Below are positions 43,018 to 52,369 of a DNA stretch of 54,912 bases, piece after piece. A program made the position numbers and the translations under genes. Each line of letters starts with the position of its first letter. Within the stretch, counting starts at the first letter, position 1. A model generated the notes under the pieces. It was given only the letters and a program-made list of their open reading frames with translations, was not told the DNA's origin and searched no databases. The DNA is from Thauera carbonicopians (lineage in GTDB: Bacteria > Pseudomonadota > Gammaproteobacteria > Burkholderiales > Rhodocyclaceae): NCBI RefSeq assembly GCF_025699485.1, contig NZ_JANUXN010000024.1, positions 1 through 54,912 of the forward strand. Reading direction: 5' to 3'.

Positions 43018-46000
43018 ATGACTCCGGAATCCTCCCAACTTCCTGCAGAACAGCCGAACCCGCCCACGGGGACTCCCAGCCGCCGCACGCTGCTGATGTT
43101 CGTCGCCGTGCTGTTGATTGCCGTCGTGGCGCTGTTCGCTCTGCGTGCCGCCACCGGCACGCCGCGGGTAGCGGTGGTCAGCAGCGATTTCGTCCTCGCC
43201 GGCAAATTCACCGCGCTGGGCGAGATCGGCAAGGCCGCCGGCGTCGAAGTGGATGCGCTCAACATCGACCGCGACGACGACACCCGCATCGGCGCTGCGC
43301 TGGGCGAGGCCGACCTCGTGCTGCTCGACGCGCCGCGCGAGGAAGACAGCCGCCGCCTGCTCGAACGCATGGGGCCGCTGCTCGAACAGGTGGGGGTGCC
43401 CTGGCTGCTGTCGTCGGCACGCGGGCCGCAGGCCGGCGGCGGCCTCGACGCAACCCACGGCCAGAGCTTGCACGACTATTACCGCAACGGCGGCCAGCGC
43501 AACTTCGCCGGCCTGTTCGCCTATGTGCGCCATCACCTGGCAGGCGAGCGTGGTGTCGAGGTGCCCGAGCCGGCGATCTACCCGGAAGCCGGCTTCTATC
43601 ATCCGGACCACCCGGAGCTGGTGGTCGCCGACCTGGCTGCCTACCGTGCCTGGCTGGGCGCGGACCGCGCCGCAAGCGGACCGACGGTCGGCATCGCGAT
43701 CCATCGCGCCTACATCGGCAACCTCGGCATGGCCCATGTGGACGAGCTGGTGCGCCGGCTGGAAGCGCGTGGCGCGCTGCCGCTGGTGTATTTCCACCCG
43801 GCCACCGCGGGCGCCGGCGCGCTCGACCTGCTGTACGGCAAGGACGGCAAGCCGGCGGTGGACCTCATCGTCAATCTGCAGGTGATGTACCAGGGCAGCC
43901 GGCGCGAGGACTATCTGCGCCTCGGCGTGCCGGTGCTGCAGGCCTTGACCTGGCGCGGCGGCGATGCCGACGACTGGCGCGCGGACCCGGTCGGCGTGCC
44001 GACCAGCGGCGTGCCCTTCTACCTGGCGATCCCGGAGTTCGCCGGGCTCACCGACCCGCTGATGGTCGCTGCGATCGAGGACGGCGACGCGGTGCTGATC
44101 CCCGAGCAGGCCGATGCGCTGGTGGACAAGGTGTTCAAGCTGATCCGCCTGCGCGCCAAGGCCAATGCCGACAAGCGCGTCGCGCTGATGTTCTACAACT
44201 ATCCGGAAGGCGAGAAGAATCTGTCGGCCTCGTTCATGAACGTGCCGCGCAGCCTGGCGCTGCTGACGGAGACGCTGCGCGGCGCCGGCTACGCGGTGGA
44301 GCCGCTGGAGGAGCAGGGCATGGTCGATGCCGCTGCCGACATGCTGGCGCCGTTCTATCGTGCCGATGCGGTGCGCCGCCTCGACGAACTGGTGGCGCGC
44401 AACCTGGCCGCGCGCCTGCCGCTGGCCGACTACCTCGCCTGGTACGAGGCCCTGCCGGAGCCGGTGCGCAGCCGCATCGAAGCGCACTGGGGCGTGCCGG
44501 CCGACGATCCGATGCTGATCGGCGCCGAAGGCGAGCGCGCTTTCGCCATCCCGCGCCTGCAACTGGGCAATCTCGCCATCCTGCCGCAGCCGCCGCGCGG
44601 CCGTGCCGGCGAGCCGGCGGAGAAGGCCATCTACCACGACACCCGGGTGCCGCTGACCCATTTCTACCTCGCTGCCTATCTCTACGCCCGCACGCAGTTC
44701 GACGCCGACGCGTTGATCCACTTCGGCACTCACGGCAGCCAGGAATGGACGCCGGGCAAGGAGCGCGGGCTGTCGATCCACGACGATCCTTACCTGACGC
44801 TCGGCGACACGCCGATCATCTACCCCTACATCGTCGACAACATCGGCGAGGCCACCCAGGCCAAGCGCCGCGGGCGGGCCACCATCATCAGCCACCAGAC
44901 GCCGTCCTTCGCGCCTGCCGGCCTGCACGAAAAGCTGATGCCGCTGCACGACCTGCTGCACGAGTACGGCCTGCTCGACGACGGTGCGGTGAAGGAGCGC
45001 ACCATTGCCGCGATCGTCGACGAAGCCGCGCGGCTGAACCTGATCGAGGACATCGGCTGGACGACCGAGCGCGCCCGCGCCGACTTCGTGCCCTTCGAGC
45101 GCGAGCTGCACGACTGGCTGCATGCGCTGGCGCAGACCGCGCAGCCGCTCGGCCTGCACACTTTCGGCCAGGCGCCGCAGGCCGAACACCGCCTGAGCAC
45201 GGTGATGCAGATGCTGGGCGAGCGCCTGTACGGCAAGCTCGGCCTGGACGACCCCAAGGAGCTGTTCGTCGACGACTTCCGCAAGCTTGCCGAGACGCCG
45301 CCTTACCGCCTGCTCGCCGGCCATCTGCTCGAAGTTGCCGCACAGGCCGGCGCTGCGCCGGGTGGTGCCGGATCCGGTGCTGCTCCGGTCGATCAGCCTG
45401 CGGCGGCCGGAGACGGGGAAGCCCCCGCCGTAGCTGCGGATGCCGGGGCGGCCCATGCCGGGGCGGCCCGTGCCGCGACGACCGATGCCGGGAAGGCCGC
45501 TGCCGTACCGGCCGGCTCCGCAGACCCTGAGCTCGCCGAACTGTTGACCGAGGCCCGCGGCCATTTCGATGCGCTGTCGGCCGCCGGCGAGCACGTCGGC
45601 CTGCTGGCGGCGCTGGATGGGCGCTTCATCGACACCCATTACGGCGGCGACCCGGTGCGCAACCCCGAAAGCCTGCCCACCGGGCGCAACCTGTACGGCT
45701 TCGACCCCTCGCGCCTGCCCACCGAGCAGGCCTATGCCGCCGGCGCCGAAGCTTTCGCCCAGTTGCTCGCCGCGCATCGCGCCCAGCACGGCAGCGAGTT
45801 GCGCAAGGTGGCGTTCTCGCTGTGGTCGGTGGAGGCGATGCGCCACCTCGGCGTGCTCGAAGCGCAGGCTTTCCATGCCCTCGGCGTCAAGCCGGTGTGG
45901 GACCGCTTCGGCCGCATCAGCGACATCGAAGTGATCCCGCGCGCCGAGCTCGGCCGCCCGCGGGTGGACGTGGTGCTGTCTGCCACCGGCCTGTACCGCG

Positions 46001-47160
46001 ACCACTTCCCCAACGTGATGCTGCATCTGGCGCGCGCGGTGGAACTCGTCGCCGAACTGGACGAGCCGGACAACGCGGTGCGGAGCAACACCCTGGCGCT
46101 GGAAAAGCGCCTGCTGGAGCAGGGTTTCTCGGCCGAGGACGCGCGCGAACACGCGCTGACCCGGATCTTCTCCGGCGAAAGCGGCAGCTACGGCACCGGC
46201 CTGGAAGACGCCGCGATGGCTACCGACACCTGGGAGGACGAAGGCAAGCTCGCCGAGCTCTACCTGCAGCGCATGCAGTACGCCTTCGGCCCCACCGAGT
46301 CGCGCTGGGGCAGCAAGCCGGCGCAGATCAACCTCTACGCCGAGCAACTGCGCGAGGTCGAGGCGGCGGTGCTGGCGCGCTCGTCCAACCTCTACGGCAT
46401 GCTCACCACCGACGACCCCTTCCAGTACCTGGGCGGCATCGGCCTGGCGGTGCGCCATCTCGGCGGCAAGAGCCCCGAGCTGTACATCAGCAACCTGCGC
46501 GACACCGACAGCAGCAAGGTGGAATCCGCCGCGCGCTTCCTCGCCGGCGAACTGCGCTCGCGCTACTTCCATCCGCAGTGGATCGGTGCCATGCAGCAGG
46601 AAGGCCATGCCGGCACGATGAACGTGGTCGATACCGTCAACAACTTCTGGGGCTGGACCGCGGTGGCGCCCGAGATCGTGCGCGACGACCAGTGGCAGAG
46701 CTTCTTCGACGTCTATATCGACGATTCGCTCGACATGAAGATGGACGAATGGTTCGAGCAGCACAACCCGACCGCCAAAGCGCAGATCGCCGAGCGCATG
46801 CTGGAAGCGGCGCGCAAGGAATACTGGAACACCGACGATCAGACCCTGCGCAAGCTGGTGGAGGTGTACCGGGACGCCATCGAACGCCTCGACTACCAGC
46901 CCGCCAGCAGCATGGTCGGCGACTACGTGCAGACGCTTGCCGCCGGCTTCGGTCTCGAGTCCGCCGGCGAGCCGGCGCAGGGCGAAGCCGGCGGGGCCGC
47001 CGCGCCGGAGCAGGTCACCGGCCAGGTGCTGGAGCAGGTCCGGGCCGAGCAGGGCGCCGCGCCCGCGCCCTGGTTCGAACTGCTGCTCGCCGCGCTGACC
47101 CTGCTCGCTTTCCTGGGCGGCATGCTGCGCCAGTGGCGTGTCCGGCCGTTGGCGCCATGA
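43018..47160 (+). CDS. Membrane-anchored CobN/HmuS-like chelatase-family protein
   Basis: Large protein of 1380 residues related to the CobN/BchH chelatase subunit. One membrane segment follows SRRT at about 25-43 and another lies near 1354-1372, followed by RQWRVR. The positive-inside rule puts both ends in the cytoplasm and the chelatase domain in the periplasm. Ordinary CobN is a soluble cytoplasmic protein. Family motifs include HFGTHGSQEWTPGKE (His568, His572), YPYIVDNIGEATQAKRRG and, later, SNLYGMLTTDDPFQYLGG. An Ala/Gly/Pro-rich linker occupies about 775-838. No CobS/CobT or ChlI/ChlD partners are nearby. In Bacteroidetes hmu loci the equivalent HmuS has been described as removing iron from heme. 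A heme-dechelating or tetrapyrrole-handling role is inferred. Confidence 0.88.
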   Translation: MTPESSQLPAEQPNPPTGTPSRRTLLMFVAVLLIAVVALFALRAATGTPRVAVVSSDFVLAGKFTALGEIGKAAGVEVDALNIDRDDDTRIGAALGEADLVLLDAPREEDSRRLLERMGPLLEQVGVPWLLSSARGPQAGGGLDATHGQSLHDYYRNGGQRNFAGLFAYVRHHLAGERGVEVPEPAIYPEAGFYHPDHPELVVADLAAYRAWLGADRAASGPTVGIAIHRAYIGNLGMAHVDELVRRLEARGALPLVYFHPATAGAGALDLLYGKDGKPAVDLIVNLQVMYQGSRREDYLRLGVPVLQALTWRGGDADDWRADPVGVPTSGVPFYLAIPEFAGLTDPLMVAAIEDGDAVLIPEQADALVDKVFKLIRLRAKANADKRVALMFYNYPEGEKNLSASFMNVPRSLALLTETLRGAGYAVEPLEEQGMVDAAADMLAPFYRADAVRRLDELVARNLAARLPLADYLAWYEALPEPVRSRIEAHWGVPADDPMLIGAEGERAFAIPRLQLGNLAILPQPPRGRAGEPAEKAIYHDTRVPLTHFYLAAYLYARTQFDADALIHFGTHGSQEWTPGKERGLSIHDDPYLTLGDTPIIYPYIVDNIGEATQAKRRGRATIISHQTPSFAPAGLHEKLMPLHDLLHEYGLLDDGAVKERTIAAIVDEAARLNLIEDIGWTTERARADFVPFERELHDWLHALAQTAQPLGLHTFGQAPQAEHRLSTVMQMLGERLYGKLGLDDPKELFVDDFRKLAETPPYRLLAGHLLEVAAQAGAAPGGAGSGAAPVDQPAAAGDGEAPAVAADAGAAHAGAARAATTDAGKAAAVPAGSADPELAELLTEARGHFDALSAAGEHVGLLAALDGRFIDTHYGGDPVRNPESLPTGRNLYGFDPSRLPTEQAYAAGAEAFAQLLAAHRAQHGSELRKVAFSLWSVEAMRHLGVLEAQAFHALGVKPVWDRFGRISDIEVIPRAELGRPRVDVVLSATGLYRDHFPNVMLHLARAVELVAELDEPDNAVRSNTLALEKRLLEQGFSAEDAREHALTRIFSGESGSYGTGLEDAAMATDTWEDEGKLAELYLQRMQYAFGPTESRWGSKPAQINLYAEQLREVEAAVLARSSNLYGMLTTDDPFQYLGGIGLAVRHLGGKSPELYISNLRDTDSSKVESAARFLAGELRSRYFHPQWIGAMQQEGHAGTMNVVDTVNNFWGWTAVAPEIVRDDQWQSFFDVYIDDSLDMKMDEWFEQHNPTAKAQIAERMLEAARKEYWNTDDQTLRKLVEVYRDAIERLDYQPASSMVGDYVQTLAAGFGLESAGEPAQGEAGGAAAPEQVTGQVLEQVRAEQGAAPAPWFELLLAALTLLAFLGGMLRQWRVRPLAP

Positions 47161-49256
47161 GGCCAGCCGCTGCCATCGCATGCAGGACCGCCGCCGCTGC
47201 GGCGGCTTGCACGCTGGCCCTGGCCGGCTGGGCGGCGGAGCCCGACGCCACGCTGCTGCCCGAAGTCGGCGTCAGCGCCACTTTCGACGCCCTGACCGAA
47301 CAGCGCCTCGCCCCCGGCGTGAAGCTGGTCATCGATGCGGAAGAAATCCGTAGCCTGGGCGGCCTGTCGGTGGCCGAGGTGCTGCGCAAGCTGCCCGGCC
47401 TGGAGCGCGCCGGCCACGGCGCGGACTCCGCCGCTGCCGGCGCCCGTGGGGTGGCGCGCGACGCGGTGCTGATCCTGGTCAATGGCGAACGCCCCACCGC
47501 CAGTGGCCGCCATGCGCTGACCCTGGTCGGCCGCCTGCCGGCCGGCGAGCTGGAGCGCATCGAACTGCTGCGCGGCAGCTCGGCCGAATTCGGCGCCACG
47601 GCGGAAATCGTCGTCAACCTGGTCATGAAGGCGCCGGTGAGCCAGCGCAGCGCCTCGCTGCGCGTGGTCGGCGGCCAGCGCGGCGACGAGCCCAACGCCC
47701 AACTCACCGCCAGCCTCGGCGGCGGGCAAGGCGGCTTCAACTGGCTGCTGCCGGTCACCGTGAACCGCCATCGCATGCCGGTCGACAGCCGGCAGTGGCG
47801 CACGCTGCCGGCCGCGTGGTCCGCCGAAACGCTGTCCGGCCATTACAGCGTCGATGAGCTGATCCTGTCGCCGCGGCTGTCGTGGAAAGCCGGCGACACC
47901 CGCCTGAGCCTGTGGCCGAGCTATTACCGCAACGATGGCCTGCGCCGGCAGACGGCCGAGCGCGGCGGGGCCGGCGAGTCCCTGGCGGCCGCCCGCCACG
48001 ACCGCGAACGCAGCGCCTTCCGCATCGCCCGGCTGCGCGCCGACGGCGAAACCCGCGTCGGTGCGGACGGCAAGCTCAGCACCCGGCTGGCGCTGATGGA
48101 CGGCGAGCGCGACACCCGTACCCGGCGTGCCGGGCCGCTGTCGCCGGCCTGGTCCGAATCCCTCGACCGCCACGAACGCGAATTCACCGGCTCGCTGCGG
48201 CTGGACCAGGCGCTGGCCGAAACCCACCTGCTGTCGCTGGCGCTGGAGGGCGCGGCCTTTTCCCGCCATGACCGCCAGGCGCTGGATACCGTGCGCCACC
48301 GTCATGTGGTGCGCGAGCGCAATGCCGCGCTGTGGCTGCAGGACGAATGGACGCTGAGCGAAACCCTCACGTTGACCACCGGCCTGCGCCTGGAAGCCGC
48401 CCGCCAGTACGCCGGCAGCGGCTGGCACAGCGAGCAGGCCGTTTCGCCCTCGCTCGCGCTGCGCTGGCAGGCGGCCGAGGCCTGGGTGCTGCGCGCCTCG
48501 GCCGGCTCCGGCCTGCGCGTGCCCAAGCTGGACGAGATCACGCCGCTGGTTACGCGCAGTACCGAGTACAACACCCCGCTGGAAGCCGACATCGGCGGCA
48601 ATCCCGATCTCTCGGCCGAGCGCGTGCTGCGCGTGGAGTTCGGCGTCGAACGCTATCTCGCCGGCGACAAGAGCCTGCTCGGCATGAACCTGTATGCGCG
48701 CCGCACGCGCGACTTCATCGAGCGCCGCAGCGCGCTGGAAGCCGGACGCTGGGTGGACCGCCCGTACAATGCCGGCGACGCCCGCCACTGGGGCGTGGAA
48801 CTGAGCGCCAGGCTCGACGCCGCGCTGCTCGCCAGGGCGCTGGACGGCGGTAGCCTGCGGGCCACGCTGACCCTGCCGCATGCGCGGGTGGACGACGCGC
48901 GCCTGGGCATCCGGCGCATCGCCAACGACACCCCGCGCCATCTTTTCAGCCTGAGCTACGAGCATGCACCGGCGGGCGTGGCCACCCGCTTCGGCTTCCA
49001 GCTCAAGCACAGCGGCCCGGCGCGCACCCGCCTGGGCGACGAGCGCATCGCCCGCATCCGCAGCGGCACCCGGCTGGATGCCCATGTCACCCGCCAGATC
49101 ACCCGCGGCGTCGATCTGCGCCTGTCGGTGGACAACCTGCTCGGCGCCGACGAACGCCAGCAGCGCCATGCGCGCCATGGTGCGGAAAGCTGGCGCCTGA
49201 ATGGGCGCGATGGCGGCGAGCGCACCTGGCTGCTGGCGCTGGAAGGAAAATGGTAG
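47157..49256 (+). CDS. TonB-dependent receptor 2 of the hmu-like locus
   Basis: Outer-membrane receptor of 699 residues. The signal peptide AAAAAACTLALAGWAAEP is followed by a plug domain (VAEVLRKLPGLER, ARGVARDAVLILVNGERP, LERIELLRGSSAEFGATAEIVVNLVMK) and a barrel that ends in ALEGKW. The plug closing segment deviates from the usual G-A-x-GG pattern (GATAEIVVNLVMK). The start overlaps the chelatase-like stop in an ATGA, so the two are tightly coupled. The substrate is presumably related to that of receptor 1, possibly a different tetrapyrrole or a product. This is inference. Confidence 0.85.
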   Translation: MRPAAAIACRTAAAAAACTLALAGWAAEPDATLLPEVGVSATFDALTEQRLAPGVKLVIDAEEIRSLGGLSVAEVLRKLPGLERAGHGADSAAAGARGVARDAVLILVNGERPTASGRHALTLVGRLPAGELERIELLRGSSAEFGATAEIVVNLVMKAPVSQRSASLRVVGGQRGDEPNAQLTASLGGGQGGFNWLLPVTVNRHRMPVDSRQWRTLPAAWSAETLSGHYSVDELILSPRLSWKAGDTRLSLWPSYYRNDGLRRQTAERGGAGESLAAARHDRERSAFRIARLRADGETRVGADGKLSTRLALMDGERDTRTRRAGPLSPAWSESLDRHEREFTGSLRLDQALAETHLLSLALEGAAFSRHDRQALDTVRHRHVVRERNAALWLQDEWTLSETLTLTTGLRLEAARQYAGSGWHSEQAVSPSLALRWQAAEAWVLRASAGSGLRVPKLDEITPLVTRSTEYNTPLEADIGGNPDLSAERVLRVEFGVERYLAGDKSLLGMNLYARRTRDFIERRSALEAGRWVDRPYNAGDARHWGVELSARLDAALLARALDGGSLRATLTLPHARVDDARLGIRRIANDTPRHLFSLSYEHAPAGVATRFGFQLKHSGPARTRLGDERIARIRSGTRLDAHVTRQITRGVDLRLSVDNLLGADERQQRHARHGAESWRLNGRDGGERTWLLALEGKW

Positions 49257-49312
49257 GGCGCCGCATGGATTCACCTCTCCCGTCCCCCTCTGTTGCCAGC
49301 ACAGGAAGCACC

Positions 49313-49726
49313 ATGGCGAGCGTGTACAAATCAAAGGTCGATTGGTGGCTTGCCATCCTCATCCTGAGTGCAGCGGCCGTGTCCGTCTGGGTGTGTGCCG
49401 TCGCCATGGCTGCGGGCTCGGCTGCGGCCGCGTGGTTCGTGCTCCCGATCGCCGGCATCGGTGTGGGCCTGCCACTGTGGATTCTGCTCGGCACCCGCTA
49501 CACCATCGATGCCGCACATATCCACGTCAGCAGCGGCCCGTTCAAGTGGCGGATTCCGATCGCGGACATCACCTGCATCATGCAAACCTCGAATCCGCTT
49601 TCCAGCCCGGCACTGTCGCTGGACAGGCTGCGCATCGATTACGGCCGCGGCGCTTCCCTGATGATCTCGCCGCGCGACAAAGCGCAGTTCATCCGGGAAG
49701 TCGAGGCGCTGCGTCGCGGAGCCTGA
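49313..49726 (+). CDS. PH-domain (bPH_4-like) membrane protein
   Basis: Small protein of 137 residues. Two hydrophobic segments lie at about 11-33 and 37-58. A bacterial PH-like soluble part follows, with TRYTIDAAHIHVSSGPFKWRIPIADITCI and SLDRLRIDYGRGASLMISPRD. CAGGAAG precedes the ATG. It lies inside the hmu-like operon, 56 bases after receptor 2 and 78 bases before the ExbB-like gene. By position it could correspond to the membrane protein HmuT of Bacteroidetes loci, but I see no sequence evidence for equivalence. Function unknown. Confidence 0.75.
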   Translation: MASVYKSKVDWWLAILILSAAAVSVWVCAVAMAAGSAAAAWFVLPIAGIGVGLPLWILLGTRYTIDAAHIHVSSGPFKWRIPIADITCIMQTSNPLSSPALSLDRLRIDYGRGASLMISPRDKAQFIREVEALRRGA

Positions 49727-49804
49727 GCATCCAGTCGGGCGGGCGATGAAGAACGCCGTTTTCGCCGCCCGCATCCTTTCACTTTCCCCCGGAGAAAAAG
49801 AAAC

Positions 49805-50341
49805 ATGTCGCAAATCGTCGAATCGGCCATGTACGGCCTGTCCCAGTTGTTCCTGCTGCCGGTGCTGCTGCTGGTTGCCGCCCTGTTCTTCTACGCCTTC
49901 TACGCGCTCGGCTGCTTCGCCGTGCAGGCCAGGCAGCGGCAGCGGGGCGAACTGCGCGCCTTCGAACTGCGCGCGGCGCTGAGCGAGCGTCCGGGCCTGC
50001 ACCTGACCGCGCTCGAGGCGATCGCGGTCAAGCGCCTCGAAATGCTGCGCATCGCCAGCCGGGTCGGTCCGATGCTCGGCCTCGTCGCCACGATGATTCC
50101 GATGGGGCCGGCGCTGATGGCGCTCGCAGACGGCCAGTTGCAGGAAGTCAGCCGCAACCTGATGGTGGCCTTCTCGGCGGTGATCCTGGCCCTGATCGCG
50201 TCCGCGATCACCTACGGCATCGCTAGCGTGCGGCGGCGCTGGCTGGCCACCGAACTGGCCGAGATCGAGCACGAAAGCCTGCCCGAGGCGCAGCAGCACG
50301 ACGACCCCGTGGCACCGCTGGCTGCGGAGGGCGTGCTGTGA
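49805..50341 (+). CDS. MotA/TolQ/ExbB proton channel family protein
   Basis: Inner-membrane protein of 178 residues with three hydrophobic segments, at about 12-38, 91-115 and 120-140. The ExbB-like core includes RIASRVGPMLGLVATMIPMGPALMAL and VAFSAVILALIASAITYGI. GGAGAAAAAG lies upstream of the ATG. It is coupled to the DUF2149 gene by an ATGA overlap. Together they should form a proton-driven motor for TonB-type transport, presumably for the two receptors in this operon. No TonB gene is seen in the window. Confidence 0.9.
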   Translation: MSQIVESAMYGLSQLFLLPVLLLVAALFFYAFYALGCFAVQARQRQRGELRAFELRAALSERPGLHLTALEAIAVKRLEMLRIASRVGPMLGLVATMIPMGPALMALADGQLQEVSRNLMVAFSAVILALIASAITYGIASVRRRWLATELAEIEHESLPEAQQHDDPVAPLAAEGVL

Positions 50342-50739
50342 GCACCCGTCCGAACGCTTCCGCGGCGGCGCTGCCGCCGGCCAGGGCGCGCGGCGCCGGC
50401 GGCCCTCGCCGCGCCGGCCTGCGCCTGATGGACGACATCGAGGCCGACGACCCCATCCTGTCGGTGGTCAACCTGATCGACGTGTTCCTGGTCATCATCG
50501 CCGCGCTGCTGCTCGCCGTCGCCAGCAACCCGATGAATCCCTTCGTCCAGGAGGACGTCACCGTCATCAAGAACCCCGGCCAGCCCAACATGGAGATGAT
50601 CGTCAAGAAAGGCGAGATCATCGAGCACTACCAGGCCAGCGGCGAGATCGGCACCGGCGAAGGCTCGCGTGCCGGTGTGGCCTACCGGATGAAGGACGGC
50701 TCCTTCATCTACGTGCCGGAGACGGATCAAAAGGACTGA
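50338..50739 (+). CDS. DUF2149 protein, probable ExbD-like partner
   Basis: Protein of 133 residues with one membrane segment at about 44-62 (VVNLIDVFLVIIAALLLAV). Asp48 within it sits where ExbD and TolR carry their proton-translocating aspartate. The periplasmic remainder (VTVIKNPGQPNMEMIVKKGEIIEHY) is small. The N-terminal 30 residues are polar. Translational coupling to the ExbB-like gene supports a two-subunit motor. DUF2149 proteins are known from hmu-type loci (HmuV in Porphyromonas nomenclature). The function is inferred from topology and context. Confidence 0.85.
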   Translation: MSTRPNASAAALPPARARGAGGPRRAGLRLMDDIEADDPILSVVNLIDVFLVIIAALLLAVASNPMNPFVQEDVTVIKNPGQPNMEMIVKKGEIIEHYQASGEIGTGEGSRAGVAYRMKDGSFIYVPETDQKD

Positions 50740-50748
50740 GCCAGGTGG

Positions 50749-50770
50749 GCGGCCTGCCGCGGCAGGCCGC
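50749..50770. terminator. Bidirectional hairpin between DUF2149 and CBS genes
   Basis: GCGGCCTGCC and GGCAGGCCGC form a perfect inverted repeat separated by GC, giving at least an 8-bp stem. It lies 9 bases after the DUF2149 stop and 7 bases after the convergent CBS gene. Confidence 0.6.
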
Positions 50771-50777
50771 GGTGGTT

Positions 50778-51362
50778 TCAGCCCGCCAGCGCCGCCTCGA
50801 TTTCGGCGAAGGTGCGCGGCAGGTCGAAGCCGAGCACCGGCACGCCGAGCAGGCGGCCGATATGGGTGGCCGAGAACAGGCCGCGCACGCGCGGCTGGCC
50901 GGTCGCGGGGTCGGTATCCTCGATCAGGATGTGCTGGCGGCCGAGGTTCTTCAGTGCCTCCAGCACGTCGGCGACGCGGGCATTCAGGATATCCCCGAGA
51001 TACAGCGTGTCGATGGTGGAGATCGGCGTCATCAGGTCGCCGACCGTCAGTTCGTCATGCCTGCAGGAACGCGAGCGGGCGATCTGCAGCGGCTTTTCGC
51101 CGAGGATGTCGCGCGCGGTGATGAGGCCGGCGACCCGCTCCCGTCCGTCGAGCACCATCAGCAGGCGCACGCCGCGCGAAATCATGCGCGTATTGGCTTC
51201 GCTGACCGGATCGTCGGTGGTGATGGTGACTGCGTTGACGCGGGTGAAATCGGTCATCGCCTCGACGGCGGGCGAGTCCGCGCCGATCAGGTTGAAACCG
51301 GGAATGCAAAGCGAGGCGTTCGGGGACAGCTTGTGCGCCTGTACACGAGTCGGCAAGGTCAT
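50778..51362 (-). CDS. CBS-domain protein
   Basis: Cytoplasmic protein of 194 residues with a CBS pair in the region 35-185. The first ends with RVAGLITARDILG. The second begins at TVGDLMTP and ends with VRGLFSATHIGRLLG. The two halves are separated by a longer spacer than in the small CBS protein near the left of the window. GGAGGAAG precedes the ATG. It sits between the hmu-like operon and the ABC importer on the importer strand, but with its own promoter-sized gap of 188 bases. Partner unknown. Confidence 0.82.
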   Translation of the reverse strand: MTLPTRVQAHKLSPNASLCIPGFNLIGADSPAVEAMTDFTRVNAVTITTDDPVSEANTRMISRGVRLLMVLDGRERVAGLITARDILGEKPLQIARSRSCRHDELTVGDLMTPISTIDTLYLGDILNARVADVLEALKNLGRQHILIEDTDPATGQPRVRGLFSATHIGRLLGVPVLGFDLPRTFAEIEAALAG

Positions 51363-51550
51363 TGTGTCTTCCTCCAGCGGATCATTGATATTGTTTGATT
51401 GCAGGCACCAGGGCCGCCGACCACTCTAGCATCGTGGGTTTTGGGCTGCACGGGTGTTTTGACCATTTCGAGACGTATGCCGCAGCGGCTCGTGGCGGCA
51501 TGTAGCGGATGCGAAGCGGCGCTCGCTGTGCGCCTTTCATCCGGTCCTGG

Positions 51551-52365
<815 letters not shown>

Positions 52366-52369
<4 letters not shown>

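Noticed and set aside
43018-47160. Reading this gene as the cobaltochelatase subunit of cobalamin synthesis
   Set aside because: No CobS, CobT or other cob genes are nearby, the protein has membrane anchors at both ends, and it is surrounded by outer-membrane receptors and a proton motor. The family name CobN applies only by homology.
42889-47181. Very long open frame on the minus strand opposite the chelatase-like gene
   Set aside because: It is rich in Arg, Ala, Gln and His, has no domain, and mirrors the third-position GC of the real gene. It is a high-GC shadow.
49727-49804. Possible terminator between the PH-domain and ExbB-like genes
   Set aside because: Only a 7-bp stem with a loop of about 25 bases can be formed, which is not convincing.
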